This document shows positions 26,227-34,234 of a DNA stretch of 34,340 nt, piece after piece. The translations under genes were made by a program, and so were the position numbers. The notes under the pieces are model-generated. The model did no database searches, was not told the DNA's origin, and saw only the letters and a program-made list of their open reading frames with translations. The stretch is from Segatella salivae DSM 15606 (GTDB lineage Bacteria; Bacteroidota; Bacteroidia; Bacteroidales; Bacteroidaceae), in contig NZ_GL629647.1 in assembly GCF_000185845.1 (NCBI RefSeq), positions 2,732,124 through 2,766,463 of the forward strand. Reading direction: 5' to 3'. Position 1 is the first letter of the stretch. Every line of letters starts with the position of its first letter.

Positions 26227-26234
26227 TAACTTTG
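26227..26234 (+). promoter_or_regulatory. Possible lctP promoter, -7 box
   Basis: TAACTTTG fits TAnnTTTG and lies 52 bp before the lctP ATG. A TTTG at 26211-26214 is closer than the normal -33 spacing, so the match is partial. Confidence 0.45.
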
Positions 26235-26286
26235 AAGCATATCACCTTTGAACATGGCGTAATACCAAACGTAAAAATAGAAATCT

Positions 26287-27870
26287 ATGTCTGCAATTCT
26301 TTCTGTCATTCCTGTTATCCTGCTGTTCGTTCTGATGCTCGGACTGAAGCTGGCAGGCCATAAAAGTGCCGTCATCACGCTGTGCGTCACGATTATTCTG
26401 GCGCTTGTGGCTGCCCCACAACTCGGCATGTTGCCTGACGCTTTCAAGGCTTCGGGCATCTTTGAAGTAGTGGGGTGAAGCATTGTTGAGGGCATGCTCA
26501 AAGCCGTTTTCCCCATTCTCATCATCATTCTGATGGCTATCTACAGCTATAATATCCTTGTGGAAAGTAGGCAGATAGAGGTCATTAAGCGGCAATTCAC
26601 CGCTATCACGAGCGACAAGGGCATTCTTGTCTTGATGCTTGTCTGGGGCTTTGGCGGATTGTTGGAGGGCATGGCAGGTTTCGGAACGGCTGTAGCCATT
26701 CCTGCAGCCATATTGATTGGCCAGGGTTTCAAGCCTATGTTCTCGGCGCTTGTGGCTTTAATCGGCAACACGGTAGCCACGGGTTTCGGTGCTGTTGGTG
26801 TGCCGGTGACGACCCTGTGCAATGAGGTAGCATTGGGAGGGGCAGCTCCTGTTGAGGCCATTTGCGAAACATCGTCGTTTGCCGTCATTCAGTTGGCACC
26901 GCTTTTTATCCTGCTGCCGTTTATCATTCTGACGCTGACCGATCGCAAAGCCATTGTGAAAAACATCATACTTTCACTCTGGGTGGGTGGCATTTCAGTT
27001 GTCGTGCAGTATCTTTGTGCCCATTTCTTAGGTTCTGAAACGCCTGCAATCATCGGCTCTGTGGCAGCTATTCTCGCCATACTTCTCTATGTAAAGCTCT
27101 TCGACCGCAAGGGACGTGAGGGCTTGCCGACTGCGCGTTATTCGTTGGGTGAGACCTTCAAGGCATGGAGTGTCTATCTCTTTATCTTGCTTCTCATTTT
27201 AGTTTCGGGTGCACTCTGCCCACCGGTAAACGATTTTCTGAAGTCACATCTCGTTTCAAAAGTTGCCATTCCCGTCATCGGTTCAACGTTTAAGTTTGGT
27301 TGGATAAGCAATGCGGGACTCATGTTGTTCCTTGGAGCCACGATAGGTGGATTGATACAAGGACTCTCTTTCGGTCGGATGATGCGGATATTAGCCCGAA
27401 CAACAGTCAATTTGAAGAACACTATCATCACGATTATCTGCTTGATTTCGTTGGCATCGGTCATGAACTACAGCGGTATGATCAGTGCTATCGCTTCGGG
27501 ACTTGTTGCGATTACGGGTGGTTTCTATCCCTTCTTTGCTCCGCTTATCGGTGCTGTTGGTACGTTTGTCACGGGTTCTGACACTTCTTCGAATATTCTC
27601 TTTGCCAAATTGCAGGCCAATGTTGCAGGGCAGTTAGGTTTGACGGGGTACTCCACTTTCTACGGAGTGCCGGGCACGGAGACCAATTGGCTTGTGGCTG
27701 CCAATACGACTGGTGCCACAGGAGGCAAGATGATAAGTCCTCAGAGCATAGCCATTGCCACGGCAGCCTGCGATATGCAGGGCAAGGATGGTGAGATATT
27801 GCGTTCTGCTTTGCCTTATGCTATCGGGTATATAGCCTTGGGTGGACTGATGGTTTTCCTTGGATTGTAA
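26287..27870 (+). pseudogene. lctP: L-lactate permease (LctP/LldP family), interrupted by an in-frame TGA
   Basis: The frame from ATG 26287 encodes 63 residues, meets TGA at 26476-26478, and continues in the same frame to 27870. Read through, it would give a 527-residue transporter of normal length. Family motifs lie on both sides: two N-terminal membrane segments before the stop, then SIVEGMLKAVFPILIIILMA, VWGFGGLLEGMAGFGTAVAIP and FVTGSDTSSN after it. The broken codon follows VVG and precedes SIVEG; TGG (Trp) to TGA is the simplest change. ATG 26494, six codons after the stop, could restart translation, giving a 458-residue protein without the first helices. A sequencing error is also possible. 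The product would be a proton-lactate symporter. Confidence 0.85.
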
Positions 27871-27897
27871 GCCCTTAAACTCACTTTTAAAGTCCAA

Positions 27898-27931
27898 TTT
27901 GCAGGAGTTGAGCTTTTATTTTGTAATTTTG
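27898..27931 (+). promoter_or_regulatory. Probable promoter of the yitT-like/mnmA/serB genes
   Basis: TTTG at 27898-27901 and TAATTTTG at 27924-27931 form a -33/-7 pair with a 22-bp spacer, 23 bp before the ATG at 27955. Confidence 0.6.
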
Positions 27932-27954
27932 CAGTCAAACAAAGCTACTGTTTT

Positions 27955-28860
27955 ATGAAGCAAGTGAATAAGAAACTGGTTCGTGGTTGCTACGATTATC
28001 TCATCATTGCATTAGCAATGGTTGTGGGAAGTCTTGGTTGGATGGTCTTTCTTTTACCCCATAAGATAACTATCGGAGGTCTTCCAGGTATATCTTCTGT
28101 GGTGTTTTGGGCTACAGGAATACGCGTTCAATACACCTATTTGGCTATAAACGTCGTCTTGTTGGCAGCAGCCTTGAAAGTGTTAGGACTTAGATTCTGC
28201 ATTAAAACGATTTATGCCGTGAGCATTTTCGCCGTGTTTACAACCCTTTGGCAGAGTGTAATTGGCTCGCATATCATGTTTAAGAACGAGCCGTTTTTAG
28301 CCTGTGTAGTAGGGGGATTACTATTGGGTTTGGGCACGGGTTTTAGCCTTTTAAGTAATGGAAGCACGGGTGGTTCCGACGTGATTGCAGCCATAATACA
28401 TAAGTATAAAGACATATCTTTGGGGCACATTATACTCATTTGTGACCTCTGTGTCATATCATCCAGTTACTTAGTTATAGGCAGTTGGGAGAAGGTTATC
28501 TATGGATATATCGTGCTCTTTGTTATGTCTTACACCGTGGATCATGTCATAAATGGCTTTAGAAGGTCGGTACAATTCTTTGTAATCTCAGAGAAATATG
28601 AAGAGATAGGGCGTCTAATTAACAATGAAGCCAATCGTGGTTGCACGGTGATTGATGCTCATGGATTCTATACAGGCAAAAAGATGGGAATGTTATTCAT
28701 TATTGCTAAGCAGAACGAAAGCTACAATATATTCCGTATTATCGATGATGTCGACCCCCAAGCCTTTGTGAGTCAGAGCGCTGTTTCAGGCGTTTATGGT
28801 TTAGGTTTCGACCGAATGAAAGTGGGAAAGAAGCATTTAAGTAAAATGAATAAAGATTGA
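27955..28860 (+). CDS. YitT-family membrane protein
   Basis: This 301-residue integral membrane protein has about five hydrophobic segments in residues 13-205 (for example YLIIALAMVVGSLGWMVFLLP and FLACVVGGLLLGLGTGFSLL), with the family motif SNGSTGGSDVIAAIIHK. A soluble C-terminal DUF2179 domain follows at about 215-295 (FFVISEKYEEIGRLINNEANRGCTVIDAHGFY). This two-part layout is the YitT/DUF161 family. The function is not established; transport has been proposed from topology only. Its stop lies 11 bp before the mnmA ATG, so the two genes are probably cotranscribed. Confidence 0.92.
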   Translation: MKQVNKKLVRGCYDYLIIALAMVVGSLGWMVFLLPHKITIGGLPGISSVVFWATGIRVQYTYLAINVVLLAAALKVLGLRFCIKTIYAVSIFAVFTTLWQSVIGSHIMFKNEPFLACVVGGLLLGLGTGFSLLSNGSTGGSDVIAAIIHKYKDISLGHIILICDLCVISSSYLVIGSWEKVIYGYIVLFVMSYTVDHVINGFRRSVQFFVISEKYEEIGRLINNEANRGCTVIDAHGFYTGKKMGMLFIIAKQNESYNIFRIIDDVDPQAFVSQSAVSGVYGLGFDRMKVGKKHLSKMNKD

Positions 28861-28871
28861 TTTGCAGGCAA

Positions 28872-29972
28872 ATGATAAATTATGACGAGATAAAAGACAA
28901 GCGCATAGCACTTCTTCTCTCTGGAGGAGTCGATAGTAGTGTGGTGCTTTATGAAATGGTTAGCCATGGCTTGCACCCCGACTGCTTTTATATCATGATA
29001 GGACCCGAGGAGAAAGAGGAGTGGGATTGTACGAGTGAAGAAGACTTAGAGATGGCAACGGCGTTGACAAAACGCTTTGATTGTCAGCTGAAAGTCATTG
29101 ATTGTCACAAAGAATACTGGTCAAAGGTGACACGATACACAATGGATAAGGTGAAGATGGGATTCACTCCAAACCCTGATGTCATGTGTAATCGTCTCAT
29201 AAAGTTTGGCGCTTTTGATGAGAAGATTGGCTTTAATTACGACCTCATTGCTACCGGACATTATGCCCAAACTGAATGGAGTGATGGGCGGAAATGGCTC
29301 ATAACGAGTCCCGATCCCATTAAAGATCAGACGGATTTCCTGGCACAAATCTATGATTGGCAACTGAAAAAGGCAATCTTTCCAATAGGAAACTTTGAGA
29401 AAAATGACGTGAGAAAGATTGCTGAACGCGAACATCTTATTAATGCAAAGCGCCGAGATAGTCAAGGCATTTGCTTCTTAGGAGACATTGATTACAATGA
29501 ATATGTGAGACGATATCTTGGAGAATGTGTCGGTGATGTTATCGAATTGGAAACTGGAAAGAAGATAGGCGAGCACAAAGGACTTTGGTTTCACACCATA
29601 GGTCAACGCAAAGGACTTGGGTTTGGAGGCGGTCCTTGGTTCGTGGTTAAAAAGGATGTGGAGCATAATATCCTTTATGTTAGCCATGGATATGACCCAG
29701 AAACCGCTTACAAACAAAGCTTTAAGATTCATGATTTCCATGCCGTAACGTTCTGTTCTGAGGGTGTTGCTCTTCCCGATCTCCCCGAACGAATCACCTT
29801 TAAGATACGACACACGCCCGAATATCTACCTGCTAAGCTTGAGAAAACAGGCGAACAATCTTATATTATCCATGCTGATAGTAAGATACATGGTGTTGCT
29901 CCCGGTCAATTTTGCGTGATTTATGACGCTGAACACCATCGTTGTTATGGGTCAGGAGAAATCACTTTGTAA
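28872..29972 (+). CDS. mnmA: tRNA 2-thiouridine synthase MnmA
   Basis: MnmA adds sulfur to the wobble uridine 34 of Lys, Glu and Gln tRNAs. The 366-residue protein has the PP-loop ATP motif SGGVDSS (17-23) and the two catalytic cysteines: Cys106 in NPDVMCNRLIKFG and Cys201 in SQGICFLGDIDY. GHYAQ (129-133), HTIGQRKGLG and the C-terminal PGQFCVIYD segment also fit. ATG 28872 was preferred to a TTG at 28857 because GCAGGCAA just before it offers a weak ribosome-binding site and the product then starts like family members. The region after the PP-loop differs from the E. coli form, as in some Bacteroidota paralogues. It is followed by serB 22 bp on. Confidence 0.92.
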   Translation: MINYDEIKDKRIALLLSGGVDSSVVLYEMVSHGLHPDCFYIMIGPEEKEEWDCTSEEDLEMATALTKRFDCQLKVIDCHKEYWSKVTRYTMDKVKMGFTPNPDVMCNRLIKFGAFDEKIGFNYDLIATGHYAQTEWSDGRKWLITSPDPIKDQTDFLAQIYDWQLKKAIFPIGNFEKNDVRKIAEREHLINAKRRDSQGICFLGDIDYNEYVRRYLGECVGDVIELETGKKIGEHKGLWFHTIGQRKGLGFGGGPWFVVKKDVEHNILYVSHGYDPETAYKQSFKIHDFHAVTFCSEGVALPDLPERITFKIRHTPEYLPAKLEKTGEQSYIIHADSKIHGVAPGQFCVIYDAEHHRCYGSGEITL

Positions 29973-29994
29973 ACCAGTAAATACATTTCACGAA

Positions 29995-31239
29995 ATGGAT
30001 AAACTGAAATCAAACGAAGAACAGATACTTATTCGCATCACAGGGCAGGACCGTCCAGGCCTAACTGCAGCCGCAATGGAGATTCTTGCGTGTTATAATG
30101 CGCGCATACTCGATATTGGTCAGGCCGACATTCATAGCACTTTGTCGCTTGGAATCCTTATTCGCATCGATGAGTTACATTCTGGTCAGGTGATGAAAGA
30201 ATTGCTTTTTAAGGCTGAAGAGCTAAATGTGAACATAGGATTCTCGCCAATTTCCGATGACGAATATGAGTCGTGGGTTGATCATCAGGGTAAAAACAGA
30301 TATATACTAACGGTGATTGGTCGCACGCTTTCAGCCAAACAGATAGCTGCAGCAACAAAGATTATCGCAGATCAAGGCTTAAATATCGACTTCATTCGAC
30401 GCATGACAGGGCGTATAAGCATAAAACATCCTGAAAAAAATGTGCGTTCTTGCATCGAATTCTCATTGAGAGGAAATCCCAAAAATCGTTCACTCATGCA
30501 GTCAAAGCTAATGCATTTGGCCTCAGAACAAGAGATAGACTTCTCTTTTCAGCGTGATGATATGTACCGACGCATGCGGCGTTTGATCTGTTTTGATATG
30601 GACTCAACGCTTATTCAGACTGAATGTATCGACGAATTAGCTATGCGTGCCGGGGTGGGCGATAAGGTAAAAGCCATTACCGAGCGTGCAATGAGAGGCG
30701 AAATTGACTTCAAAGAGAGTTTCACTCAACGTGTTTCACTGCTCAAAGGGCTTGATGTTAGCGTGATGAAAGATATCGCAGACCACCTTCCTATCACTGA
30801 AGGTGCCGACCGATTAATGTCAGTTTTGAAGCGATGTGGATATAAAATAGCCATCCTAAGCGGTGGTTTTACCTACTTTGGTGAGCAGCTTCGGCGCCGT
30901 TATGGCATTGATTATGTCTATGCAAATGAACTTGAAATCGACGAGAATGGTAAGCTTACAGGACGTTATATCGGTGATATTGTCGACGGAAAGCGTAAGG
31001 CTGAGCTGCTAAAACTCATTGCTCAAGTCGAACAAGTGAATCTCGCGCAGACGATAGCTGTAGGAGATGGCGCCAATGATTTACCCATGATATCGGAAGC
31101 CGGCTTAGGAATTGCGTTTCATGCAAAGCCTCGTGTGAAAGCCACGGCACAGCAATCAATCAATAATATAGGACTCGACGGCGTGCTTTATTTCCTTGGT
31201 TTCAAAGACAGTTATCTGGGAGAACAGGGCAAACTCTAA
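29995..31239 (+). CDS. serB: Phosphoserine phosphatase SerB with N-terminal ACT domains
   Basis: SerB dephosphorylates phosphoserine, the last step of serine synthesis. In this 414-residue form, ACT-like domains occupy about 10-185 (ILIRITGQDRPGLTAAAMEIL, then YILTVIGRTLSAKQIAAATKI). The HAD-type phosphatase domain is C-terminal: DMDST (Asp201, Asp203), ILSGGFTYF (Ser289-Gly290) and VGDGANDLPMI (356-366). ATG 29995 was chosen because the frame opens earlier only inside mnmA and the extra 24 residues are not family-like. Two ACT modules suggest amino-acid feedback, but that is inference. It lies convergent to fhs with a shared terminator. Serine and folate one-carbon metabolism are linked, so the proximity to fhs is reasonable. 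Confidence 0.95.
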   Translation: MDKLKSNEEQILIRITGQDRPGLTAAAMEILACYNARILDIGQADIHSTLSLGILIRIDELHSGQVMKELLFKAEELNVNIGFSPISDDEYESWVDHQGKNRYILTVIGRTLSAKQIAAATKIIADQGLNIDFIRRMTGRISIKHPEKNVRSCIEFSLRGNPKNRSLMQSKLMHLASEQEIDFSFQRDDMYRRMRRLICFDMDSTLIQTECIDELAMRAGVGDKVKAITERAMRGEIDFKESFTQRVSLLKGLDVSVMKDIADHLPITEGADRLMSVLKRCGYKIAILSGGFTYFGEQLRRRYGIDYVYANELEIDENGKLTGRYIGDIVDGKRKAELLKLIAQVEQVNLAQTIAVGDGANDLPMISEAGLGIAFHAKPRVKATAQQSINNIGLDGVLYFLGFKDSYLGEQGKL

Positions 31240-31287
31240 GTGCTTTTACCCCAAGCACTAACATTTCACCTTATTATATTAAGCAAC

Positions 31288-31324
31288 AGACCTTGCAAGT
31301 GCTATCTAATCGCTTGCAAGGTCT
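31288..31324 (+). terminator. Terminator between convergent serB and fhs
   Basis: A perfect 12-bp stem, AGACCTTGCAAG (31288-31299) with CTTGCAAGGTCT (31313-31324), can be extended by CAACA/TGTTG outside a small bulge. It has only short T-runs on each side and likely serves both genes. Confidence 0.75.
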
Positions 31325-31398
31325 ATTGTTGTTACGAGATGAAGCACATGGCATCAGCCGCTTGTTCGGCGTTTGCCATGCTTTCTTTTGCCAGTTTT

Positions 31399-33066
31399 TT
31401 ATTCCAATCCCACTAATAAACCATCTTGGATATCAATGCGTTCAGCTTGTGGATGACGTGGAAGTCCAGGCATACGCATAATATCTCCTGCGATAACTAC
31501 AATCATTTCCGCGCCTGTATTAATGACAAGGTCACTTATTGTCAATGTAAAGTCCTTGGGAACTCCATATCGTTTGGAGTCATCGCTTAATGAATATTGC
31601 GTTTTTGCAATACAAATCGGGAAGTGTTCAAGCTGCCATTGCGAGATGCGTTCAATCATTTTAAGCGCTTGTTTCTTAAATACTACCTTCTTGGCACCAT
31701 AGATTTGTTTAGCCACTGCTGTAATCTTATCTTGCATTGTGTCTGTATCTGCATAGCAATAAGTAATGTCTCGTGATGGATTTGCAGCGATTTCGTCGAC
31801 AGCCAGACGCGCTAAGTCCATACATCCCTCACTACCTTTCATGTAAGCCTCGTTCAATGCAAAGCCAATTCCTTTTTCTTTGCAGTGTTCACTGACGATA
31901 GCAATCTCTTCATCTGTATCACTTCCAAAGCGGTTTAGCGTCACAATAACCGATTGACCCATGTGTTGCATGTTTGCAATATGCTTGTCAAGATTCTCCA
32001 ATCCCTTACGAATATGTTCACAACATCCATTCTCTGGGTCGCCCACTTGCATGCCTCCGTGCATCTTTAAGCCCATGATGGTGGCCACCATAATCGTGAG
32101 TCGGGGTTGTATTCCGGCTTTACGACACTTGATATCTATAAACTTTTCTGCTCCCAAATCAGCCCCAAAGCCTGCTTCTGTGACTACAAAGTCGCCAAAA
32201 GTCATGGCCATTTTTGTCGCTAAAACACTGTTACAACCATGTGCAATGTTAGCAAACGGACCACCATGAATAAAGGCTGGCGTTCCTTCTATAGTCTGAA
32301 CGAGGTTCGGATTGAGTGCATCGCGCAGCAAAACTGTTATGGCTCCGCCCACACCGAGGTCTTTTACACAGAATGGTTTGTTGTCAAGCGTGACGCCTAA
32401 TAGGATATTATCGATGCGTCTTCGAAGGTCTTCTTCGTCTGTTGCAAGGCAAAGTATGGCCATAATCTCACTGGCTGGCGTGATGTCAAAGCCACTTTCA
32501 CTTAACAAACCATTGGTTTTGGGCCCCAATCCTGTGGCGATAGTTCTCAAGTTTCGGTCGTTCACATCAAGCACTCTGCGCCAAAGCACCTCCTTCAATG
32601 CAAAGCCTTCGTCGTGATGTTGATAGAGATAATTATCAAGCAAGGCTGCAATCATGTTGTGAGCAGAGGTGATTGCATGGAAATCTCCCGTGAAATGAAG
32701 ATTAATTTTGTCCATAGGTAGCACCTGAGCATAGCCTCCTCCCGTTGCACCGCCTTTCATACCGAAGCATGGACCCAGTGAAGGCTCGCGCAAAGCAAGC
32801 ACAGATTTATACCCCAATCGATTTATTGCCATCGACAAACCGATGCTAACAGTGGTCTTTCCAATACCTGATTTCGTTGGACTTATTGCTGTAACAAGAA
32901 TCAAATTGCTCTTGTTTACGCGGTCTTTATCTATGAGATGATAAGACACTTTGGCTATATATTTGCCATAGTTCTCAAGTTCTTCGTTAGGGATGTCAAT
33001 CTTGTCAGCAATCTTTTCGATAGGTTGAAGCTGGCATTCGCGGGCGATTTCGAGTTCGGTTTTCAT
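31399..33066 (-). CDS. fhs: Formate--tetrahydrofolate ligase
   Basis: Fhs joins formate to tetrahydrofolate using ATP, giving 10-formyl-THF for purine and initiator-tRNA synthesis. The 555-residue length is typical. Motifs include the P-loop PTKSGIGKTTVSIGL (63-77), REPSLGPCFGMKGGATGGGYAQV, FTGDFHAI, and near the C-terminus VINTGAEMIVVIAGDIMRMPGLP. All are hallmarks of the family. The ATG at 33066 gives MKTELEIARECQLQPI, a family-like N-terminus. A 51-bp inverted repeat lies about 50-100 bp upstream and may regulate it. Confidence 0.97.
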   Translation of the reverse strand: MKTELEIARECQLQPIEKIADKIDIPNEELENYGKYIAKVSYHLIDKDRVNKSNLILVTAISPTKSGIGKTTVSIGLSMAINRLGYKSVLALREPSLGPCFGMKGGATGGGYAQVLPMDKINLHFTGDFHAITSAHNMIAALLDNYLYQHHDEGFALKEVLWRRVLDVNDRNLRTIATGLGPKTNGLLSESGFDITPASEIMAILCLATDEEDLRRRIDNILLGVTLDNKPFCVKDLGVGGAITVLLRDALNPNLVQTIEGTPAFIHGGPFANIAHGCNSVLATKMAMTFGDFVVTEAGFGADLGAEKFIDIKCRKAGIQPRLTIMVATIMGLKMHGGMQVGDPENGCCEHIRKGLENLDKHIANMQHMGQSVIVTLNRFGSDTDEEIAIVSEHCKEKGIGFALNEAYMKGSEGCMDLARLAVDEIAANPSRDITYCYADTDTMQDKITAVAKQIYGAKKVVFKKQALKMIERISQWQLEHFPICIAKTQYSLSDDSKRYGVPKDFTLTISDLVINTGAEMIVVIAGDIMRMPGLPRHPQAERIDIQDGLLVGLE

Positions 33067-33117
33067 TTTTATTCAGTATGTTCTTTATGAATTCAATCTG
33101 CCAATGATAGGGTAGAA

Positions 33118-33168
33118 TGTGACAAATCCTTTTTATAGGCGGTATAAAAAGACCGCAGCTTTGTCACA
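33118..33168 (-). promoter_or_regulatory. Long inverted repeat in the fhs leader
   Basis: The outer arms TGTGACAAA (33118-33126) and TTTGTCACA (33160-33168) and inner arms CTTTTTATA (33129-33137) and TATAAAAAG (33143-33151) are both perfect and enclose a GGCGG loop. On the minus strand a competing stem, GCGGT with ACCGC, overlaps the inner helix. It lies 52-102 bp upstream of the fhs ATG. An operator or a switching leader RNA would both fit. Confidence 0.6.
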
Positions 33169-33217
33169 CTTTCAATCTCGTCATGACTACATTTCTGGCA
33201 AAATAGCAAACAGAATG

Positions 33218-33301
33218 TCATGCAGTGATGATAAATTTGCTGTAAAAGTGCCTATTGATAGTGTTCGATAGTGTTTCGATAGCTATTTTTTCATTAGCCA
33301 T
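33218..33301 (-). CDS. 27-residue micro-ORF, possible HU-family remnant
   Basis: ATG at 33301 (minus strand) encodes 27 residues. The first half, MANEKIAIETLSNTI, looks like the start of a Bacteroidota HU-family DNA-binding protein, but the reading stops before the beta-arm. A perfect -7 box lies 11 bp upstream, so a transcript would be nearly leaderless. It contains a GATAGTGTT-type short repeat (33257-33283). It could be a decayed gene fragment, a real small protein, or chance. Confidence 0.35.
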   Translation of the reverse strand: MANEKIAIETLSNTINRHFYSKFIITA

Positions 33302-33311
33302 AATGAGGTTG

Positions 33312-33319
33312 CAAAGATA
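33312..33319 (-). promoter_or_regulatory. Minus-strand -7 box before the micro-ORF
   Basis: The minus strand reads TATCTTTG, a perfect TAnnTTTG box. Transcripts would run through the micro-ORF and the 33118-33168 inverted repeat into fhs, so this may be the fhs promoter with a long leader of about 240 nt. Confidence 0.55.
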
Positions 33320-33468
33320 CAAATATTCTTGTGAATAAGATGATTTGTGAATTATATTTTGTTCACAAATCATGGATTTTTCTTTTGTATTTCGGTTCTT
33401 ATTCTGGTCAAAGAAAATGGAACAATCATTTGATATATCCATTTCAGCGCTATAAGCATTGTATTTTC

Positions 33469-33711
33469 GATAGCCCAGGGTTGGCAAACGATAGTGCAGG
33501 CTACCCTGGGATAATGTATGGTTTACGTGGAACAACGCCATAGGTGTTACGCTTTCTAAGCGTAATTTGCCATTAATCCTATCGCCATAACCATGCTTTC
33601 TCAAAAAAAGCTCAACACCGATGGCGTTGAATCTCCTTGAGGATGCTTACCCAGGGTAGGCGAGGAACGAGCCTACCCTGGGCTATCAAAAGAACAACAC
33701 CTACAGCGTTG
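33469..33711. repeat. Nested inverted-repeat cluster (MITE/REP-like)
   Basis: Outer arms GATAGCCCAGGGT (33469-33481) and ACCCTGGGCTATC (33675-33687) are perfect over 13 bp and match over 16 of 17 when extended. Each outer arm also pairs locally: 33474-33485 with 33499-33510, and perfectly 33650-33661 with 33671-33682. Inner arms at 33533-33548 and 33613-33629 are near-complementary, each an imperfect CAACGCC/GGTGTTG palindrome, and a third such unit lies at 33695-33711. A perfect hairpin TTACGCTT-TCT-AAGCGTAA lies at 33547-33565. No transposase is present. Confidence 0.8.
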
Positions 33712-34202
33712 CACCATGAGGGCATTGATATTGCCAAACACATGTATCGATAAATCATCATAATAAACATGGTATCGTCGATTAACAAAACTTATTTTTG
33801 CGAACAATTATTCAATTATGGTGATTCATGCTCATCCCCGTATTCTTTTCATCCATAGCGAATAACAAAATGATTTGATGCAAATGGTCTTGCAATTAGA
33901 CGTATTTCATGCGATGAAATGAGGCAGATTGCGCGGTGGTTTGACGCATTTTGTTTTGTCGCTAAATGCTTTCTGTTGAATTGAATGAAACGGATTGGTT
34001 TACAGAGTGTTTCGTCTTGTGTCCTCGTTTTGACGGAAATAGGTTGTTTCGCCTATTTTATTTGTTAATTATTCAATATCTTATGCAACGTAGTTCGATT
34101 TGCATTAGAGTTTAATGTATGTAACAATATGTAATTAATATGGCTAAAAAATGAGATGTTTATATCCAAAAGTTGATTAAAAATGATTTTTTATTATAAA
34201 TA

Positions 34203-34234
34203 TTTGGTGGTTATATAGGAAATCATTACTTTTG
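34203..34234 (+). promoter_or_regulatory. Canonical promoter reading out of the window
   Basis: TTTG (34203-34206), a 20-bp spacer and TACTTTTG (34227-34234) match the Bacteroides -33/-7 consensus. More than 100 nt of A/T-rich leader follow with no start in the window, so the gene it serves lies beyond position 34340. Confidence 0.65.

Larger units (their letters stand above)
25464..26286. other. 823-bp intergenic region between the Sus locus and lctP
   Basis: No credible gene was found. It holds promoter-hairpin element copy 2 (25522-25584), a 27-bp inverted repeat (25817-25843) and a possible lctP promoter (26227-26234). The short open frames in it (for example 25809-26000) have no family-like product. 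Confidence 0.7.

Noticed and set aside
26476..26478. Selenocysteine or other programmed readthrough in lactate permease
   Set aside because: Lactate permeases have no known selenocysteine, the flanking residues fit Trp, and the small hairpin nearby is too weak to count as a SECIS element.
26287..26478. Separate 63-residue membrane protein
   Set aside because: It is in the same frame as the downstream lactate permease and supplies that family's missing N-terminal helices.
2560..28871. Shared 11-mer TTTGCAGGCAA right after two stop codons (2560-2570 and 28861-28871)
   Set aside because: Matches of this length between two places are expected by chance many times in 34 kb, and the contexts are otherwise unlike.
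33218..33604. 128-codon open frame on the minus strand
   Set aside because: Most of it is translation through the inverted-repeat cluster; only the last 27 codons have a separate start and promoter.
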